Assembly (NCBI GenBank): GCA_020636135.1
Contig: JACJYK010000002.1
Location: forward strand, 186,001 to 250,000
DNA: 64,000 bases
Source: Lewinellaceae bacterium
Lineage (GTDB): Bacteria; Bacteroidota; Bacteroidia; Chitinophagales; Saprospiraceae
Direction: 5' to 3'
Both the position numbers and the translations under genes were made by a program. Shown here piece by piece: positions 34,316-42,347 of this stretch. Under the pieces are notes generated by a model that saw nothing but the letters and a program-made list of their open reading frames with translations, had not been told where the DNA came from and did no database searches. Every line of letters starts with the position of its first letter. Within the stretch, counting starts at the first letter, position 1.

Positions 34316-35410
34316 ATGTCATTATTCAAGCATAAATATTTTCTTCACGTATTCATTCTGGCGGGGATCATCTGGAGCAGTTGCGGGGGAAATCTCGCCG
34401 AGAAACTGAAGAATATCCCGACCGCCATCGGGTCGACCAATCAATTGACCGTGATCGCGGATCAGGACCTTTGGGACGGCATGATCGGCGATACATTCCG
34501 GTACCTTTATGAAGGTGCTTACCCGATGATGCCACAGCCGGAGCCATTGTTCGATGTCCGTTATTACACACCTGCCCAGGTCAGCATCGAGTCGGTACGT
34601 CGTGAATTACGCACCTATGTTTATCTGGCCGACCTCAGTGACACCGCTTCACAAGCAACCAAACAGGTGATCGCTGATCTTGGCGACGAAATTGTGGTAA
34701 GAGCTAAGACCGACCCCGGATTTTCCAATAAAGTGGGTCGTGACAAATGGGCCCGTGGACAGATCATCTTCTATGTTCTGGGCTACGGCAAGGATGAGCT
34801 GATCAATAACATTGCCGGCAGCTTCAACGGGATAGCCCAGCGCATCCATTCTTTTGATGAAAGCCAGATCCGGGCAAAAACCTACCTCTCCGGTGACAAT
34901 AACGTCATCAATGGACTGATCACCGAAAAGTTCGGCATCCAGCTGGATATTCCGGCCGATTACAAAAAGGCCATTGAGGATTCGACCACCCTCTGGGTAC
35001 GCCGGGACTTGTCCGACCTGACCAGCTCACTGCTCATCCATACCGTCAAATACACCGATGAGGAGCAGTTAAGTAAAGAAGGGATCAAAGCATTGTGTGA
35101 TGAGGTGACACGCAAGTACATCACAACCAACACACCGGGATCTTACATGCTGATCAACGATGTGGACCTGCCCATGTATGTCTACAAGAAAGACATCGAC
35201 AAGGCTTATACCCTGGAGGCGCGGGGAATCTGGGAGATGAAATACGACTACATGGGTGGTCCGTTTTTCGCCTACCTGATCAAGGATCCGCAGCGCAACC
35301 GGTTAATTCTTATCGATGCCTTCGTCTATGCGCCCGGGAAACAGAAACGGGATTTCATGCAACAGCTGGAATACATCGTCACGCATCTGAAATTTGCTGA
35401 TAACATCTGA
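34316..35410 (+). CDS. DUF4837-like lipoprotein
   Basis: A 364-residue exported lipoprotein (signal LHVFILAGIIWSSC, lipidated Cys near residue 23) that matches my recollection of the Bacteroidota DUF4837 family. Recognisable parts are IGSTNQLTVIADQDLWDG near the N-terminus and YPMMPQPEPLFDVRYYTP. ATG at 34316 is preferred over a TTG five codons upstream. The family has no established function. It lies 46 bp after the MoxR gene and may be cotranscribed. Confidence 0.75.
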   Translation: MSLFKHKYFLHVFILAGIIWSSCGGNLAEKLKNIPTAIGSTNQLTVIADQDLWDGMIGDTFRYLYEGAYPMMPQPEPLFDVRYYTPAQVSIESVRRELRTYVYLADLSDTASQATKQVIADLGDEIVVRAKTDPGFSNKVGRDKWARGQIIFYVLGYGKDELINNIAGSFNGIAQRIHSFDESQIRAKTYLSGDNNVINGLITEKFGIQLDIPADYKKAIEDSTTLWVRRDLSDLTSSLLIHTVKYTDEEQLSKEGIKALCDEVTRKYITTNTPGSYMLINDVDLPMYVYKKDIDKAYTLEARGIWEMKYDYMGGPFFAYLIKDPQRNRLILIDAFVYAPGKQKRDFMQQLEYIVTHLKFADNI

Positions 35411-35468
35411 AACACCGGAATTCCGGATACCCTGACACCTCGAATTCCTGACGCCCTGGTGCCTGGTC

Positions 35469-36050
35469 CTATCTCCCAAACCAGCCGAAGCGCAAACCAA
35501 TGGATGCGTTCAGTCCGCTGAAATCACTGTTGGTGTAGCCGTCGGTGCGCACGCCATCCACGATGCGATAGCTGGCTCCGGCTGAGATCCGGAACCACCG
35601 GGCTACATTGAGTTCGACACCGGCTTCCGGAGTCAGTACAAACAAGCCGTCAACATTCCGGTGCCAATGATCAAATTCATCCTGCAGATTAATACCGAGG
35701 CCGCCCCAGCCTATTTTCATGCTTCCATAAGCATGGACCAGTTTTTTGGTTGGATACATATACCCAATCCAAAACCCACCATGGGCGATTTCCAGCTCCG
35801 GTTGGTCGCCATCCAGCAGAGCCTGGTAATCGGTGCTGCCCAGGCCATACCATCCGAGAAACAGTTCATTAAAGACCAGTCCCCCTCCACCGCCCATGGA
35901 TGGCCGGTAGTCGCCATTGATCTTGCTGGATTCAAAAAGCACAGCACCAAAGCCGCCATTCAGACGCATGTTGTGGAATAAAGTTTCTGTTTGAGCAGAT
36001 ACCAGTGAAGCAGTAAAAAGCAGGATCGTAAATAAAACAGGCTTTCTCAT
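35469..36050 (-). CDS. Small outer-membrane beta-barrel protein
   Basis: A 193-residue exported protein with a signal peptide (KPVLFTILLFTASLVSAQ; ATG at 36050 preferred over 36071). The rest is a run of short amphipathic strands with glycine-rich turns (MRLNGGFGAVLFESS, SMGGGGGLVFNELFLGWYG, GGFWIGYMYPTKKLVHAYGS, RISAGASYRIV), which fits an eight-stranded outer-membrane barrel. It lacks a C-terminal Phe, ending in WFGR. Function unknown. It lies next to the large repeat array, with its promoter side toward the repeats. Confidence 0.75.
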   Translation of the reverse strand: MRKPVLFTILLFTASLVSAQTETLFHNMRLNGGFGAVLFESSKINGDYRPSMGGGGGLVFNELFLGWYGLGSTDYQALLDGDQPELEIAHGGFWIGYMYPTKKLVHAYGSMKIGWGGLGINLQDEFDHWHRNVDGLFVLTPEAGVELNVARWFRISAGASYRIVDGVRTDGYTNSDFSGLNASIGLRFGWFGR

Positions 36051-36140
36051 ACGATTAAGGTTTAGCATCAACTATTAAATGATTTACTCCAAGGATACCG
36101 GCTAAATATTTGCCCCCCTATCCGGAAGCTGTATTTATTT

Positions 36141-36925
36141 GATCCCCAGGCTGAAGCCGTGGGGTTATAGGTTGTTATGCCTTTGGATGCTGTCCCCAGA
36201 CAGAAACTGTGGGACTACTGGAGTTTCACCTCTGATACTTCTGATACCTTTTATACCTTTCCCCCCATGCTCCATGCTCCATGCTAGGTTCCCCAGGCTG
36301 AAGCCACGGGGTTATAGGGAGTTATGCCTTTGGATGCTGTCCCCAGACAGAAACTGTGGGACTACTGGAGTTTCACCTCTGATACCTCTGATACTTCTGA
36401 TACCTTTCCACCCATGCTCCAACCTCCATGCTAGTCCCCGGGCTAAAGCCACGGGGTTATAGGGTGTTATGCCTTTGGATGCTGTCCCCAGACAGAAACT
36501 GTGGGACTACTGGAGTTTCACATCTGATGCCTCTGATACTCCTGATACCTTTTTTACCTTTCCCTCCATGCTCCATGCTAGTTTCCCCAGGCTGAAGCCA
36601 CGGGGTTATAGGGTGTTATGCCTTTGGATGAGATCCCCAGACAGAAACTGTGGGACTACTGGAGTTTCACATCTGATGCCTCTGATACTTCTGATGCCTT
36701 TCCCTCCATGCTCCAGCCTCCATGCTAGTCCCCGGGCTGAAGCCACGGGGTTATAGGGTGTTATGCCTTTGGATGCGATCCTACCTTTTACCCCCATGCT
36801 CCATGCTCTATGCTCCATGCTAGGTTCCCCAGGCTGAAGCCATAGGGTTACAGTGTTTCACCTCAGATACTTCTGATACTTCTGATACTTCTGGAACCCC
36901 TGATACCCTTTTACCTTTCCCCCCT
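36141..36925 (+). repeat. Tandem array of a 146-bp composite repeat, about six units
   Basis: Units begin near 36143, 36290, 36434, 36584, 36728 and 36826; the last is truncated. Each full unit has a hairpin core (CCCCGGGCTGAAGCCACGGGG or close variants), a GGTGTTATGCCTTTGGATG block, a second hairpin (GTCCCCAGACAG with CTGTGGGAC), TACTGGAGTTTCACCTCTG, a 9-bp microsatellite (TTCTGATAC), a pyrimidine stretch and the heptamer CCATGCT. The array fills the 877-bp gap between htpG and the barrel gene and holds no real gene. Reverse-oriented relatives occur at 9876-10128. Confidence 0.92.
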
Positions 36926-36927
36926 GC

Positions 36928-38793
36928 CTATTTCATAAACTCCAGGGAGTTTTCAATAAAACGGGTCAGCTCTTCCCCCTTAAGCATATTCTGATTAAGC
37001 CGGGCGAGATTGTACAGGTAATTGGCAAAGGTTTCTTTTTTCTCCTCGCTTTTCATCTTGAGCAGCTTGTCGGCCACCAGCGGATGATTGGTATTGACTA
37101 CCACCTGGTAAAAATCATCCCGGTCGCCAAATCCGCCCATACCCTGGAGGGCCTGCATTTCCTGCATTCTCCGCATGAACTCCGGGCGCGTAATCACAAC
37201 CGGATGATCCTCCGGTGACAGCGCTTTCAGCTGGATCTTGTTTTTGGCATCACCCAGGGCTGTTTCAAAGAGTTCCTTCACTTTCTCCTGTTGTTTTTCA
37301 GAGAGTACCGATTCTTGCTTTTCATCTTTCTGGATCAGATTATCCAGGGTGTCGGAGTCGACGCGTACGAACGTCAGATCATTGAGTTTGTACTCCAGAT
37401 GCTGCATGTAGTGATTGTCGATGATCTGATTCATCAGCAATACGTCATAACCTTTTGAACGCGCGGCTTTCAGGTAGGAGTCAAAACCGGTTTTGTCTGG
37501 CGTGTACAGGCAAATGAGTTTGTCGTGTTTGTCGGTTTGCAGATCCTTGATGTGCGCTTTGTATTCATCGATGGTGTAGGCTTTGCCATCCACATTTTTC
37601 AACAGGGCGAATTTGATCGCTTTTTCATAGAACTTCTCATCGGAGATGATTCCGTATTTAACGAACATCCCGATATCATCCCATTTGTTTTCGAAGGATT
37701 CCCGGTCTTTATTGAACAATTCCTGCAGTTTCTCAGCTACCTTCTTGGTGATGTAGCTGTTGATCTTCTTGACGTTGGCATCACTCTGCAGATAACTTCT
37801 GGATACGTTTAATGGAATATCCGGTGAGTCGATCACACCGTGCAATAAGGTCAGGAACTCCGGTACGATTTCTTTCACCTCATCGGTCACATAAACCTGA
37901 TTGGAGTAAAGCTGTATTTTGTTCTTCTGGACCTCAAAGGTATTGTTCAGTTTAGGGAAGTAAAGGATCCCTGTAAGATTGAACGGATAGTCGATATTCA
38001 GGTGAATCCAGAACATCGGTTCCGGCGTGAAGGGATATAGCACCTCGTAGAAGGACTTGTAATCCTCATCGGTCAGGTCCGAAGGTTGTTTTTTCCAGAG
38101 TGGCGGCGTATCATTAATGATGTTCGGCAATTCTTCCTTAACCTCCTTGGCATCGTCGCCCTCACCTTCCATGTTCGTTTCGGTACGGGTGCCAAACTGG
38201 ATGGGCACGGGCAGAAACTTGCAATATTTCTGCAACAGATCTTCAATGCGCGACTGCTCCAGGAACTCTACACTGTCATCTGCAATATGCAGAACGATAT
38301 CGGTTCCCCGGTCAGTCTTATCGTTCTCGTCCAGGGTATATTCCGGTTCACCGGTGCAGGACCAGGTCACTCCGGTTGCCCCATCCTGGTAAGAGCGCGT
38401 GCGGACGTCCACTTGCTTTGACACCATAAATGCGGAATAGAATCCCAGGCCAAAATGGCCGATGATGTTTTCGTCCTTATATTTTTCCAGGAACTCCTGG
38501 GCACTGGAGAATGCCACCTGGTTGAGGTACTTCTCAACCTCAGCCGCGGTCATACCAATACCGCGGTCGGAGATGGTCAGGGTTTTTGCCTCCGTATCCA
38601 GAGAGATCTGGATCGTCAGATCGCCCAGCTCTCCGGCAAAGTCGCCGCGTGAGGCCAGCACTTTTAATTTATTGGTGGCATCAACTGCATTGGAGATGAG
38701 CTCACGAAGAAATATTTCATGATCGGAATAGAGGAACTTCTTGATTATCGGAAAGATGTTTTCGGTTTGAACTGAGATCTTACCCGTTTGCAT
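36928..38793 (-). CDS. htpG: Molecular chaperone HtpG (Hsp90)
   Basis: A 621-residue cytoplasmic Hsp90. The N-terminal ATPase domain has the Bergerat-fold motifs IFLRELISNAVDATNKLKVL (ATP-site Glu/Asn), LTISDRGIGMTAAEV and IGHFGLGFYSAFMV. The middle domain follows with FPKLNNTFEVQKNKIQLYSN and the catalytic-Arg region IPLNVSRSYLQSD. The C-terminal dimer domain ends at FMK. Length is normal for bacterial HtpG. It should refold or remodel stress-damaged proteins together with DnaK. Its upstream region carries an inverted repeat over a possible promoter. Confidence 0.97.
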   Translation of the reverse strand: MQTGKISVQTENIFPIIKKFLYSDHEIFLRELISNAVDATNKLKVLASRGDFAGELGDLTIQISLDTEAKTLTISDRGIGMTAAEVEKYLNQVAFSSAQEFLEKYKDENIIGHFGLGFYSAFMVSKQVDVRTRSYQDGATGVTWSCTGEPEYTLDENDKTDRGTDIVLHIADDSVEFLEQSRIEDLLQKYCKFLPVPIQFGTRTETNMEGEGDDAKEVKEELPNIINDTPPLWKKQPSDLTDEDYKSFYEVLYPFTPEPMFWIHLNIDYPFNLTGILYFPKLNNTFEVQKNKIQLYSNQVYVTDEVKEIVPEFLTLLHGVIDSPDIPLNVSRSYLQSDANVKKINSYITKKVAEKLQELFNKDRESFENKWDDIGMFVKYGIISDEKFYEKAIKFALLKNVDGKAYTIDEYKAHIKDLQTDKHDKLICLYTPDKTGFDSYLKAARSKGYDVLLMNQIIDNHYMQHLEYKLNDLTFVRVDSDTLDNLIQKDEKQESVLSEKQQEKVKELFETALGDAKNKIQLKALSPEDHPVVITRPEFMRRMQEMQALQGMGGFGDRDDFYQVVVNTNHPLVADKLLKMKSEEKKETFANYLYNLARLNQNMLKGEELTRFIENSLEFMK

Positions 38794-38821
38794 AAGCTTA
38801 TATTTTTTATTTCCAATTAGG

Positions 38822-38880
38822 CGTGGGTCAAAAGATATGCCATCATGCCGGATTGTGCCATATTGACAAGGTGACCCATG
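38822..38880. promoter_or_regulatory. Inverted repeat upstream of htpG
   Basis: CGTGGGTCA at 38822-38830 pairs with TGACCCATG at 38872-38880 (one G-T mismatch), with an inner ATATG/CATAT pair. The left arm overlaps a possible htpG -7 element read on the minus strand (TATCTTTTG at 38837-38829). It could be an operator or a leader structure. Evidence is limited to pairing. Confidence 0.35.
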
Positions 38881-38932
38881 TCTTCATTACAGTCTTATGG
38901 GTGCAATACTTCCAATGCTGGTCAAAAAAGGG

Positions 38933-38970
38933 TCAGATTGGTACCTGTTTTTGGTACCGAACGAATCTGA
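38933..38970. other. 13-bp interrupted hairpin in the htpG upstream region
   Basis: TCAGATT-GGTACC pairs with GGTACC-gaacg-AATCTGA, with a 7-nt loop and a 5-nt bulge. On the minus strand it is followed by CCCTTTTTTG, so it may terminate transcripts reading through from the M28 peptidase gene. On the plus strand it overlaps the -33 element of a predicted promoter and could be an operator. Confidence 0.4.
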
Positions 38971-38983
38971 AAAAATATTTTTG
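38950..38983 (+). promoter_or_regulatory. Predicted promoter of a small transcript
   Basis: TTTG at 38950-38953 is followed 22 bp later by TATTTTTG at 38976-38983, an exact TAnnTTTG -7 element. Transcription would begin near 38988-38990 and run to the strong terminator at 39148-39190, giving an RNA of about 200 nt. Confidence 0.5.
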
Positions 38984-39034
38984 ACTCCAAATCAAACACC
39001 TTTTTCAATATCATATGGTTATACATAGCTAAAC

Positions 39035-39148
39035 ATGCTATGTGAAAAAAAGTGTTCCGGACCACGAATTTCCGGACAAGTTTGGCAAGGTATCTGCATA
39101 ATGAAGACTCGTAAAGCATCTTTCAATAGAGAAGAAAAGCTTTATTAG
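39035..39148 (+). other. Possible 37-residue small protein in the small transcript
   Basis: ATG at 39035 opens 37 codons ending in TAG at 39146-39148, exactly at the foot of the terminator stem. The peptide is basic with three Cys (MLCEKKCSG, GQVWQGIC, MKTRKASFNREEKLY). It might be a small protein, a leader peptide, or chance. No family is recognised and no ribosome site is obvious. Confidence 0.25.
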
Positions 39149-39190
39149 AGATCGGTCCACTGGGGGGTAAGGGCCGATCTCGCTTTTTTT
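39148..39190 (+). terminator. Strong rho-independent terminator
   Basis: GAGATCGGTCC pairs with GGGCCGATCTC (11 bp, one G-U in RNA) and is followed by seven T at 39184-39190. The T-run is only on the plus strand, so it ends the small plus-strand transcript and not the flanking minus-strand genes. Confidence 0.85.
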
Positions 39191-39231
39191 ATGACGTTAT
39201 GTCAGTATTCCGTTTTTATTCCGAGATTTTT

Positions 39232-40824
39232 TCAGTTCCTCCCCTGCACATCCACCTGAATCCGTTGATCGCGATTTGCCAGTTCCCACGCAGTGTGAAA
39301 GATCAACGTAGCCACCTTTTGCATTTTCACGAAATTAATCTTATCCACCGTATCACTTGGCCGGTGGTAGTCGGGATGCGTTCCATTAAAAAAGAAAATA
39401 GCCGGAATGCCTTTACGTGCGAAATTGTAATGGTCGCTGCGGTAATAAAACCGGTTCGGGTCATCGTCGGCATTGTAGGTATAGTCCAGGGTCAGTTGCG
39501 TGTATTTTGCATTGGCGTCCTCATTGATCTGGTGCAGGGCGGTGCTTAAGCGGTCGGAACCAATGACGTAGATGTAGTCAGGGTTGTCCTTGTATTTGGC
39601 ATCCACCCGACCGACCATATCGATGTTGACATCGGCAACGGTATTTTCCAGTGGAAATACCGGGTGTTCTGTATAATACCGTGACCCCAGCAGCCCTTTC
39701 TCTTCACCGGTAACCCACAGGCAAAGCACACTTCGGCGTGGCCCGTGGCCGGCAAGCTGGGCAGCGTGGAATGCTTCAGCTATCTCCAGGACTGTACAAC
39801 TGCCGGAGCCATTGTCATCGGCACCATTAAAGATGACGTCACCATTACGCCCGATGTGGTCAAAATGTGCAGAAACGATCACCAACTCGTCTTTAAGCTT
39901 TGGATCGGATCCTTCGATGTAGCCCAGCACATTTTCAAAAGGATATTCTTTTTCGGCAAAATTTTGTGCGAGGGTAATATCGGCTTTCAGGATGACCGGC
40001 CGGGACTTCCCTTTTTCTTCAATACGGGTTCTGGCTTTCGCGACTTGAGCGGACTGCTTCCCGGACAGCTGTTGAAAGACGGCATCTGAAATGTACAGAT
40101 GATTGGCATAGTCGGATTGGAGATTGGGATTTTCCGGTTCTCCCATCTTCAGGGCATTGGATTTGAGTTGACGGCTGTTATCGGCTATGTCCTTTTCGAT
40201 TTGATCATCGACGATAAGAACTGCCTTAACTCCTTTGTTTTTAGCCAGGGTGAGTTTGCGGAGAATGGCTTTGGACCAGGCTGACCGTTCTTTGGTGCCG
40301 GTTATCCGGGAGTTACCCTGCGGGTCGACTGGTTCACCGGAAAGTATGACGATGATTTTGTCCTTCACCTGGGCTTTTTTGTAATCGCTGTACTTGGGAT
40401 CCTCAATGCCGTAACCCAGAAAGACGACTTCGTTATCCTGCAGGCGGGGCAGTGGGCTGTTGAGTCGGATGAATGAATAATAATCGACCAGGTTCTGGTA
40501 GCCGGTACCGTTGACCGAAAGGTACAAATCGGTCCAGTCGGTACCGTAGAAAGGAATGGACTGGAAATATCCTTTGCCAGGAGCATAGGGCTGGATTCCC
40601 ATTTTTTGCAATTCATCGGCCAGGTAGCGTGCTGCGCGGTGATTGGCCTCCGTGCCCAATTCACGACCTTCCATTTCGTCGGAAGCAAAATAGGTCAGAC
40701 GTCGCCGCAGGTCGTCTACGGTAATGGTTTGTGCCGCGTCGACGCTGGCATCTTGAGTGACGATGGGCTGGCTCCAGGCCAGTGAGGCACTCAGGACCAG
40801 GAACAGGATAAATCGATTCCGCAT
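39232..40824 (-). CDS. Exported M28-family zinc aminopeptidase
   Basis: A 530-residue secreted peptidase. ATG at 40824 gives a signal peptide (FILFLVLSASLAWSQ). A PA-type inserted domain (residues about 130-260) precedes the M28 catalytic domain, whose two-zinc ligands are visible in order: SAHFDHIG (His), GADDNGSGSC (Asp), TGEEKGLLGS (Glu pair), NIDMVGR (Asp) and RSDHYNFARKGIP (His). It should remove N-terminal residues from peptides in the periplasm or outside the cell. RpiB follows upstream on the same strand with a 21-bp gap, so the genes may share a message. Confidence 0.92.
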   Translation of the reverse strand: MRNRFILFLVLSASLAWSQPIVTQDASVDAAQTITVDDLRRRLTYFASDEMEGRELGTEANHRAARYLADELQKMGIQPYAPGKGYFQSIPFYGTDWTDLYLSVNGTGYQNLVDYYSFIRLNSPLPRLQDNEVVFLGYGIEDPKYSDYKKAQVKDKIIVILSGEPVDPQGNSRITGTKERSAWSKAILRKLTLAKNKGVKAVLIVDDQIEKDIADNSRQLKSNALKMGEPENPNLQSDYANHLYISDAVFQQLSGKQSAQVAKARTRIEEKGKSRPVILKADITLAQNFAEKEYPFENVLGYIEGSDPKLKDELVIVSAHFDHIGRNGDVIFNGADDNGSGSCTVLEIAEAFHAAQLAGHGPRRSVLCLWVTGEEKGLLGSRYYTEHPVFPLENTVADVNIDMVGRVDAKYKDNPDYIYVIGSDRLSTALHQINEDANAKYTQLTLDYTYNADDDPNRFYYRSDHYNFARKGIPAIFFFNGTHPDYHRPSDTVDKINFVKMQKVATLIFHTAWELANRDQRIQVDVQGRN

Positions 40825-40845
40825 TTTAATTTGCAATTTTCCGGA

Positions 40846-41277
40846 TCAACAACTCATTTTACCGACTCTGCGGGCATGGCGTCCTCCTTCAAAAGAGGCC
40901 GCCAGGAATGCCTTTACCATGGTTACCGCCTCTTCACCCGAAACGAATCGTCCCGGCATACAGAGGATGTTGGCATTGTTGTGTTCACGTGCCAGTGTAG
41001 CCAGCTCGGGCAACCAGCATAAGGCAGCACGGATGCCCTGGTGCTTATTGGCAGTGATGGCGACACCATTGCCACTGCCACAGCAGAGGATACCCAAATC
41101 CGCTTCTCCACCCTCCACGGCATACGCTACCGGATGGGCAAAATCCGGATAATCCACGGACGATTCGGAGTGGGTGCCAAAGTCCATGACTTCATATCCT
41201 GCATCAACAAGATGGGCAATGATGGGAGCCTTGAGAATATAACCGGCATGGTCACAGCCGAATGCAATTTTTGTCAT
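40846..41277 (-). CDS. rpiB: Ribose-5-phosphate isomerase B
   Basis: A 143-residue RpiB/LacAB-family isomerase that interconverts ribose 5-phosphate and ribulose 5-phosphate in the pentose phosphate pathway. It shows FGCDHAGYILK at the start, FGTHSESSVDYPDFA, the catalytic Cys in LCCGSGNGVAITANK and the phosphate-binding NNANILCMPGRFV. Length is normal. It overlaps the methyltransferase stop by 4 bp (ATGA) and is probably translated from the same message. Confidence 0.95.
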   Translation of the reverse strand: MTKIAFGCDHAGYILKAPIIAHLVDAGYEVMDFGTHSESSVDYPDFAHPVAYAVEGGEADLGILCCGSGNGVAITANKHQGIRAALCWLPELATLAREHNNANILCMPGRFVSGEEAVTMVKAFLAASFEGGRHARRVGKMSC

Positions 41278-42188
41278 ACCATAGGTTTTTGGAAAACGTA
41301 AATGACTGAACTGGCTTTGGTCGGATTAAAAATAGCCTTTACATTGGACAAAGCGGCGATCACAGGTGCGCGTAAACGTCCAAGAAGACCACTCTGACGA
41401 TATTTTTCACTCAATAAGCTGACATAAAACGCATCAAACGGCATGGATTTTTTGGTCAGACAGGTGAGATTTCGGGCCAGCCGGACGACACAGGCCGGAG
41501 CAAAATGCCACAAGTGACGGGGTACATCGTAGGCAGCCCAGTCCTTGCCGTAGTACTTTGCATCGAAGCTGGTGTAATTAGGAACTGCGATCACGAGCAG
41601 GCCACCGGGTTTGAGCGTCCGGATCAGATGTGTCATGGTTTGATCCAGGGTATGGATATGTTCCAGCACATGCCACAGCGTGATCACATCAAATTCTTCT
41701 CTGAAGTCATCCAGCCGATCCGGGCTGTAGACGTCCAGGTTCCATTTGCTGCGGGCGTGATTGCGTGCACCTTCGTTAACCTCCAGACCAATGCCATGCC
41801 AGCCTTCCTGGACCATGTGATGCAGAAAAAATCCGGTACCACTGCCGTAGTCCAATAATTTCCCGGGTGATTTTTTCCAGCGGCTGACCAGCTTTGCCTT
41901 GCGGCGGACCATGATGGACCGCACCCAATGATACAATTGAAAAAACAATCCCTGCTGGGTATCGGTGTGGGACACGTACTCCGGGAAGTCGTAATACGGA
42001 CCTATGGCTGTAGCATCAGGTGCATCCTGTGTGAGGACCAGCTGGCACTTGGAACAGCGCAGTAACTCAAAGATCTCTCCGGATTTGGCATGATCGGGAA
42101 CATTCAGGTGGAGCTGTAATGAGCTTTGCTTGCAGATGGGACACTTTTGCAGATGTACCCGCTTTGCCGATGACGCTGTGGTATCCAT
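41274..42188 (-). CDS. Class I SAM-dependent methyltransferase with N-terminal zinc ribbon
   Basis: A 304-residue protein. ATG at 42188 is chosen because the upstream in-frame codons to 42275 look non-coding; 42239 is another option. Two Cys pairs (QKCPICKQSS and LRCSKCQLV) form a zinc ribbon. The SAM-binding motif is KLLDYGSGTGFFLHHMVQ, followed by GIGLEVNEGARNHA and DVITLWHVLEHIHTLDQ. The layout matches methyltransferases acting on sugars or on quinone-like and lipid intermediates. Substrate is unknown. It is coupled to rpiB. Confidence 0.85.
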   Translation of the reverse strand: MDTTASSAKRVHLQKCPICKQSSLQLHLNVPDHAKSGEIFELLRCSKCQLVLTQDAPDATAIGPYYDFPEYVSHTDTQQGLFFQLYHWVRSIMVRRKAKLVSRWKKSPGKLLDYGSGTGFFLHHMVQEGWHGIGLEVNEGARNHARSKWNLDVYSPDRLDDFREEFDVITLWHVLEHIHTLDQTMTHLIRTLKPGGLLVIAVPNYTSFDAKYYGKDWAAYDVPRHLWHFAPACVVRLARNLTCLTKKSMPFDAFYVSLLSEKYRQSGLLGRLRAPVIAALSNVKAIFNPTKASSVIYVFQKPMV

Positions 42189-42347
42189 ACCGAGGGTTAA
42201 AAAATCGCCTGCATGATACGGATTTTTCGCCACAACCATGCCTTTGAGGAGGGTCCAAAGGCACCATGGATCCATAACAACGTATAATTACGTTACATAA
42301 GTGATAAATTAGTTGTTTGATTGAAAATTTAGTTGTACAATTGTTCT

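Larger units (their letters stand above)
38988..39190 (+). ncRNA. Candidate small RNA (about 200 nt) with promoter and terminator
   Basis: This stretch is bounded by a good Bacteroidota promoter and a strong rho-independent terminator on the same strand, with no neighbouring plus-strand gene to explain either. It contains a stem ACATAGC/GCTATGT near 39023-39043 and a repeated TTCCGGA. It does not show the sequence blocks of tmRNA, RNase P RNA or SRP RNA that I know. A 37-codon open reading frame at 39035-39148 makes a small protein an alternative. Confidence 0.4.

Noticed and set aside
36139..36756. Two long plus-strand reading frames across the 36-kb repeat array (107 and 95 codons)
   Set aside because: They repeat the same peptide with each 146-bp unit and cross hairpin and microsatellite modules. 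No codon bias or start signal supports coding.
36141..36925. CRISPR array
   Set aside because: Units are 146 bp and similar along their whole length, with no unique spacers of constant size and no cas genes nearby.
38988..39190. tmRNA, RNase P RNA or SRP RNA
   Set aside because: The conserved sequence blocks I know for these RNAs are missing and the candidate is too short for tmRNA or RNase P RNA. A tag-like peptide ending in Leu-Ala-Ala is not present.
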